NCBI GenBank assembly: GCA_021796215.1
Contig: JAJYOK010000002.1
Span: forward strand, 1-64,000
DNA: 64,000 nt
Direction: 5' to 3'
From: Bacteroidota bacterium
Lineage (GTDB): Bacteria; Bacteroidota; Ignavibacteria; UBA10030; UBA8401
The position numbers were made by a program, and so were the translations under genes. Below, one piece after another: positions 60,325-64,000 of the stretch. The notes under the pieces were generated by a model, which was not told where the DNA came from, searched no databases, and saw only the letters and a program-made list of their open reading frames with translations. The number at the start of each line of letters is the position of its first letter. Positions within the stretch are counted from its first letter, which is position 1.

Positions 60325-61101
60325 TTATGATGAGTGGGCAACTCTTCGAGCTGGTGATTGAATATGAGTCCCGGAAGACAATGATAATGCGTTCGGTTTT
60401 TCAGCCGGAGGCTGATCTGCCTTAGGTTGAGCCGCAACAAATTCACGAAGGTAAAGCGGCTCAAGCATCGAATATTCTTCACTCTTCAATTCAAAGAATT
60501 TTTCCTCGGCAAGGAGCGCGACAGAAACCGCACTGCACCTAACATCGCTCCGGAATTGAAAACTATCCTGCGGTGCAGCGAGCGCTTGAATTTTCCTGAC
60601 GCCATCACCAACAAAGACTACTGAAGAATACTGTCCCGCCTTTTCAATAATCGTCTGTGCCGAAGCAATTTCATATTCCGATCTACGAAACGGGATATTA
60701 TTTTGAATTGAATAAAAGGAAAAAAATGCTTCATCGCGCTTCGCATCAATCAAAGGGCAAACAATTACATCTGTATTAGAATTCTTGCGATAAAATTCAA
60801 AAGCTAAAGCATCAAGCGTTGGAACAGGCATCAGTGGCAATTTTGCCGCCATTGCAAGCCCTTTCGCAGCGCTAAGTCCGATACGAAGCCCGGTAAACGA
60901 TCCGGGACCAATTGAAACAGCCACTGCATTCACACTCTGAAAATGAACCGCAGCTTCTTTCAAAAGTTCATCAATCATCGGGAGCAATTTTTCGGAATGA
61001 ACATTCTTCTCTGAAAGAGCGCGCTGTGATAGCACAGCGTGATCGCGAATCAACGCCGTTCCGCAAATATCTGTCGCTGTGTCAATCGCTAAGATTGTCA
61101 T
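60325..61101 (-). CDS. tsaB: tRNA threonylcarbamoyladenosine biosynthesis protein TsaB, C-terminally extended
   Basis: TsaB is the scaffold partner of TsaD in t6A37 modification of tRNA. The 258-residue protein has ILAIDTATDICGTAL, LSEKNVHSEKLLPMIDELLK, VNAVAVSIGPGSFTGLRIGL and AAKGLAMAAKLPLMPVPTLD. It is a degenerate ASKHA fold, as in all TsaB. The family normally ends near PLYLRE, as here at residue 220; a further 36 residues (KADQPPAEKPNALSL...) follow. The beginning of that tail is encoded by a dispersed hairpin repeat (60397-60423). The start overlaps the tsaE stop (ATGA), so tsaE and tsaB are coupled. Confidence 0.93.
   Translation of the reverse strand: MTILAIDTATDICGTALIRDHAVLSQRALSEKNVHSEKLLPMIDELLKEAAVHFQSVNAVAVSIGPGSFTGLRIGLSAAKGLAMAAKLPLMPVPTLDALAFEFYRKNSNTDVIVCPLIDAKRDEAFFSFYSIQNNIPFRRSEYEIASAQTIIEKAGQYSSVVFVGDGVRKIQALAAPQDSFQFRSDVRCSAVSVALLAEEKFFELKSEEYSMLEPLYLREFVAAQPKADQPPAEKPNALSLSSGTHIQSPARRVAHSS
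60397..60423 (-). repeat. Dispersed hairpin repeat inside the tsaB coding sequence
   Basis: On the minus strand AAGGCAGATCAGCCT continues CCGGCTGAAAAA. Over 27 positions it differs in three from the intergenic copy at 10273-10300. It is read in frame as KADQPPAEK, adding no stop, and lies in the non-conserved tail of TsaB. Confidence 0.7.
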
Positions 61102-61526
61102 GAAGTTTTGTTGATATGAATAATACGTTCCGCGTTCGTTGCTCCGAGCGAAAGCTGAACGTCATATCGTTTTACAGGAAGCTCTTCTTCAATCATGTCC
61201 GCCCATTCAAGCAGACAAACGCCTTCATCATTGATATATTCTTCGTAGCCGATTTCTTTCAGCTCACTCAACGAACGCAGCCGGTAAAAATCAAAATGAT
61301 AGACTGGAAATTTTCCGCCGATATACTCATTCACAATCGTAAATGTCGGACTCGTTACATGTTCCCGAATTCCTAAACCGCGGCAGACACCCTTTGCAAA
61401 GTGTGTTTTTCCGCTGCCAAGGTCGCCGCGAAGTGCCACAACATCGCCGTCAAGGAGTTTCCGTGAGAAATGTTCCGCTGCCGCGATTGTTTCTTCTTCA
61501 CTATGTGTAATAATTGATTTATTCAT
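61098..61526 (-). CDS. tsaE: tRNA threonylcarbamoyladenosine biosynthesis ATPase TsaE
   Basis: TsaE is the P-loop ATPase of the t6A37 pathway. The 142-residue protein shows VVALRGDLGSGKTHFAKGVC (Walker A), SPTFTIVNEY, FPVYHFDFYRL and VCLLEWADMIEEELP, the usual landmarks. It begins 15 bases after porX and overlaps tsaB by four bases. Its order with tsaB follows the usual arrangement in many bacteria. Confidence 0.95.
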   Translation of the reverse strand: MNKSIITHSEEETIAAAEHFSRKLLDGDVVALRGDLGSGKTHFAKGVCRGLGIREHVTSPTFTIVNEYIGGKFPVYHFDFYRLRSLSELKEIGYEEYINDEGVCLLEWADMIEEELPVKRYDVQLSLGATNAERIIHINKTS

Positions 61527-61541
61527 GAAACGGCAATGGCG

Positions 61542-63113
61542 CTATAATTTTTTCGGGTCAAGAATAATCACCGGCAGAATCACCTCTTCCATTGAAATGC
61601 CGCCATGCTGGAAACTGTCGCGGTACTGATTAAGATATTTATGATAATCTGTCGGATACACAAAATAATAATCTTCCTTGGCGATAATATAATTCGTCGT
61701 CACACCGCGCCGCGGAAGTTTATAATCCTGCGGATTCTTCACAAAAATTGCCTGCTTATCATCGCTCTTCAAATTGCGGCCGAACTTGTAACGCAGATTC
61801 GTTGACGCTTCTTTGTCGCCGATGACTTTCGAGCCGCGCAGGCACCGGACGCTTCCGTGGTCTGTTGTGATAATAATCTTCACGTCTTTCTTCGTTGCAA
61901 GCGCCTGGAGCATTCCGAGCAAAGATGAATGCTGGAACCAAGAATTCGTGAGCGAGCGGTACGCAGGTTCGTCCGGAGCAATTTCCCGAAGCAAATCAGA
62001 ATCGGAGCGGCCGTGCGCCATCATATCAACAAAATTCACCACAATGCTTGTTAACTTATTCGATGTGTACGAAAGAATATTGTTTTCCGTCTGCCTGCCG
62101 AAATCGCCGTCGAGAATTTTGATATATTTCGCTTCCGGTTTCACTTCAACATGGCGGCGCTCAAGCAGCTTGTCAAGCAATTGTTTCTCGTACCGATTGT
62201 GGCTGGTTTCATCATCCTCTCCCTTTTGCCACAAGTCCGGAAATCGCTGCTCAATTTCTATGGGAAACAAGCCGCTGAAAATCGCATTACGGGAATACGG
62301 TGTTGCAGTCGGAAGAATTGAAAAATAATATTCCTTCGAGACGGAATACAGTGAGCGCAAATGCTGTTCCATCACCAGCCATTGATCAAGCCGCATGCAG
62401 TCAACGACAAAAAAGAATACTGACGGCTCTGTCTTTACATTAGGAATGACGTACTTATCAACAATATCAACAGAAAGCGTCGGGCGATCTGCGGGCTGGT
62501 TGAGCCAGCGAATATAATTCCGTTCGATAAATTTCGAGAACTCAGCGTTGCACTCGCGCCATTGATCACTGAATGTCTGTCTCAAGCCAAGATTAGGATG
62601 CATATCCAGTTCCATATCCCAGCCTACCAGTTTCACATACAAATCCACCCATTCATCATAGTTCATCGGATTCATCAGCATCCGGGAAATGGAATTGAAT
62701 TCCTGAATGTAATCCTTCGAGACTTGCTGCCCCTGAATTTTTTTCCCTTCAAGAATCCGTTTCGCAGTCAGCAGCATCTGGCTCGGATTCACAGGCTTCG
62801 TTAAATAGTCCGTGATCTTCACACCGATCGCATCATCCATCAGCGATTCGGCTTCGTTCTTCGTCACCATAACGACCGGCAGAGCAGGGGCAATTTCTTT
62901 TATCTCCGACAATGTCTCTAATCCCCCTTTGCCGGACATCATCTCGTCGAGAAAAACAAGATCGAACTCATTTTTTCTTGCTAATTCAAGCGCATCTTCG
63001 CCGTTTGTAGCGGTGGTAACTTCGTACCCTTTCTCGCGCAAAAAAAGAACGTGAGAACGGAGAAGCTCCATTTCATCATCTACCCAAAGAATGGTACCTT
63101 TTTTGTCACTCAT
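61542..63113 (-). CDS. porX: PorX-like T9SS regulator: response regulator fused to PglZ domain
   Basis: This 523-residue protein has an N-terminal receiver domain (residues 6-125; acidic pair Asp12-Asp13, phospho-acceptor Asp56 in VFLDEMMSGKGG, TKPVNPSQ switch). A helical linker follows, then a PglZ-type alkaline-phosphatase-like domain (about 220-520): FFFVVDCMRLDQW, TPYSRNAIFSGLFP, NFVDMMAHGRSDSD and IITTDHGSVR, which carry the predicted metal ligands. This architecture is that of PorX, which with a sensor (PorY) controls T9SS genes in Bacteroidota and whose PglZ domain acts on cyclic oligonucleotides. The T9SS substrate at 17241-19391 fits. The C-terminus is complete. Confidence 0.92.
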   Translation of the reverse strand: MSDKKGTILWVDDEMELLRSHVLFLREKGYEVTTATNGEDALELARKNEFDLVFLDEMMSGKGGLETLSEIKEIAPALPVVMVTKNEAESLMDDAIGVKITDYLTKPVNPSQMLLTAKRILEGKKIQGQQVSKDYIQEFNSISRMLMNPMNYDEWVDLYVKLVGWDMELDMHPNLGLRQTFSDQWRECNAEFSKFIERNYIRWLNQPADRPTLSVDIVDKYVIPNVKTEPSVFFFVVDCMRLDQWLVMEQHLRSLYSVSKEYYFSILPTATPYSRNAIFSGLFPIEIEQRFPDLWQKGEDDETSHNRYEKQLLDKLLERRHVEVKPEAKYIKILDGDFGRQTENNILSYTSNKLTSIVVNFVDMMAHGRSDSDLLREIAPDEPAYRSLTNSWFQHSSLLGMLQALATKKDVKIIITTDHGSVRCLRGSKVIGDKEASTNLRYKFGRNLKSDDKQAIFVKNPQDYKLPRRGVTTNYIIAKEDYYFVYPTDYHKYLNQYRDSFQHGGISMEEVILPVIILDPKKL

Positions 63114-63253
63114 AATTTTTCTCTTTTGATAAAATACAAATTGCTGTTCCGAGAGTCAACGATTGGTTTTAGCAACAACGCCGCAGCGAACCTTTCCATT
63201 TTGAATTATGTTAAAAAATACGGATTTTACATTACCTTATTTTTCAAATATAG

Positions 63254-64000
63254 ATGAATAGATATCTGCTTTACACAAGTTTTAAGATCCTCGGCGTTAT
63301 TGTGTTTGCCTTTTCGCAACGGTACGCGCACAAAAAACTTCTGCTCTGGCTGCGGACGGAGAAAAATTTCCCGCGGAGTGCAACAATTGCTTTATCGGCT
63401 GTTTTCGTTGCGTTCAACATTCCATTGCTCATCTTTTTTCTCCCTCTGAGCGCGCTTGAATACTTACAGGGAAAAATCTTCAGCCTCATTGCATATCCGT
63501 TTTACGTTTGGCAGTTCGCGATTTTCCTCATTGTGTTGACGCTCTCAGGAATCAAATTGTTCCGAAGCGCCGCAAAACAAACATACCGGCTCTTCATCTC
63601 TAGAGGGGTTTTCAACAGAAAGCCGGAAATAGAGGAAAGAATCGCTCTTTTGAAAACAACTCCTTCTTTCCAAAAGTTTGATGCGTCACGGCGGGCTTTC
63701 CTACGCACCGGAATTGTTGGAATTTCTGCGTACTCTTTCATCGGTGCGGCAAGAGGAGTGATTGAACGGAATGATTATGAAATCATCGAACGCAACATCC
63801 ACATCAAAAATCTACCGGAGGAATTTAAAGGCTTTACCATCGGATTGATGAGCGACGTTCACTCCAGCGCATTCATGACAAAAGATGAAATGGACGATTA
63901 CGTAGCCGCTCTTAATACATTAAAAACAGATCTGGTTGTCGTTCCGGGAGATTTTGTCAACAGCGAAACAGAAGAAGTATATCCATTCGCCGAAGCTTTT
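63254..64000 (+). CDS. Metallophosphoesterase with N-terminal membrane helices, cut by the window edge
   Basis: From the ATG at 63254 a frame runs to the window end without a stop (249 codons seen). Residues about 1-115 contain three hydrophobic helices (LLYTSFKILGVIVFAFS, ATIALSAVFVAFNIPLLIFF, YPFYVWQFAIFLIVLTLSG). The calcineurin-like phosphoesterase domain begins after a linker (SRRAFLRTGIVGISAYSFIG): TIGLMSDVHSSAFM is the first metal motif (D-x-H) and VVVPGDFVNSETEEVYPF the GDxxN motif. The YkuE/YaeI-like group of these enzymes acts on UDP-diacylglucosamine or related lipids. It is transcribed divergently from porX. Confidence 0.85.
   Translation, partial: MNRYLLYTSFKILGVIVFAFSQRYAHKKLLLWLRTEKNFPRSATIALSAVFVAFNIPLLIFFLPLSALEYLQGKIFSLIAYPFYVWQFAIFLIVLTLSGIKLFRSAAKQTYRLFISRGVFNRKPEIEERIALLKTTPSFQKFDASRRAFLRTGIVGISAYSFIGAARGVIERNDYEIIERNIHIKNLPEEFKGFTIGLMSDVHSSAFMTKDEMDDYVAALNTLKTDLVVVPGDFVNSETEEVYPFAEAF

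Noticed and set aside
1-64000. Search for CRISPR arrays, transposases, integrases, phage genes and toxin-antitoxin pairs
   Set aside because: No regularly spaced repeats, no DDE or tyrosine-recombinase signatures and no paired small genes of known toxin type were seen. Absence by eye is not proof.

Overview
The window reads as chromosome of a Gram-negative member of the Bacteroidota/Chlorobi/Ignavibacteria group. Three things support this. A large secreted protein (17241-19391) ends in a type IX secretion (T9SS) sorting domain of the NPFNP...YxLxxGxF type. A PorX-like T9SS regulator, a response regulator fused to a PglZ domain, lies at 61542-63113. Many starts lack a Shine-Dalgarno sequence. 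I cannot name a species. There are no transposases, phage genes, rRNA or CRISPR arrays; one tRNA (Ser-GCT) is present.

Layout. 1-14193, nearly all minus strand, is housekeeping and small-molecule metabolism: a broken phosphohexomutase, a zinc-ribbon/DUF2007 protein, a GH38 alpha-mannosidase, a GT9 transferase, a deoxynucleoside kinase, folK and folB, glnS and gltX overlapping by 4 nt, a homocysteine methyltransferase/MTHFR fusion, a thioredoxin-like protein and an ABC-2 exporter. 14194-20505 is a patch of lineage-specific genes: a propeller lipoprotein, a frameshifted secreted protein, a YdjC-type deacetylase, the T9SS substrate, two small orphan proteins and the tRNA. 20752-28985, plus strand, is the most unusual block. 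It holds three glycine-cleavage-H-like proteins that all lack the lipoyl lysine, a HybA-like 4Fe-4S protein, a HybB/NrfD-like quinone-interacting membrane protein, a histidine kinase with periplasmic haem-c motifs, an NtrC-type sigma54 activator and an archaemetzincin. A canonical sigma54 promoter precedes the kinase and a weaker one precedes the first gene.

28980-53383, minus strand, is a surface-polysaccharide locus of about 24 kb: nucleotide-sugar enzymes, Wza- and Wzz-like export proteins, two Wzx-type flippases, a Wzy-type polymerase, two DegT aminotransferases, seven glycosyltransferases (one fused to a degenerate phosphoglycosyltransferase) and one intact initiating phosphoglycosyltransferase. 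Unrelated genes (accA, thioesterase, Trm112-like, nadC) sit inside the same run. Its middle (about 38-48 kb) is visibly more AT-rich than the flanks. 53643-63113, minus strand, is housekeeping again: argS, rsfS, a LytR_C protein, a GlmU-like nucleotidyltransferase, panC, arginase, accD, tsaB, tsaE and porX. A metallophosphoesterase runs off the right edge.

Short hairpin repeats recur through the window. One family (AAGGCRGATCAGCCT core) occurs between genes and also in frame inside the tail of tsaB. A second (TCCTTCGGAGGA core) lies between folB and folK, where it supplies the folK ribosome binding site, and again near 14260.
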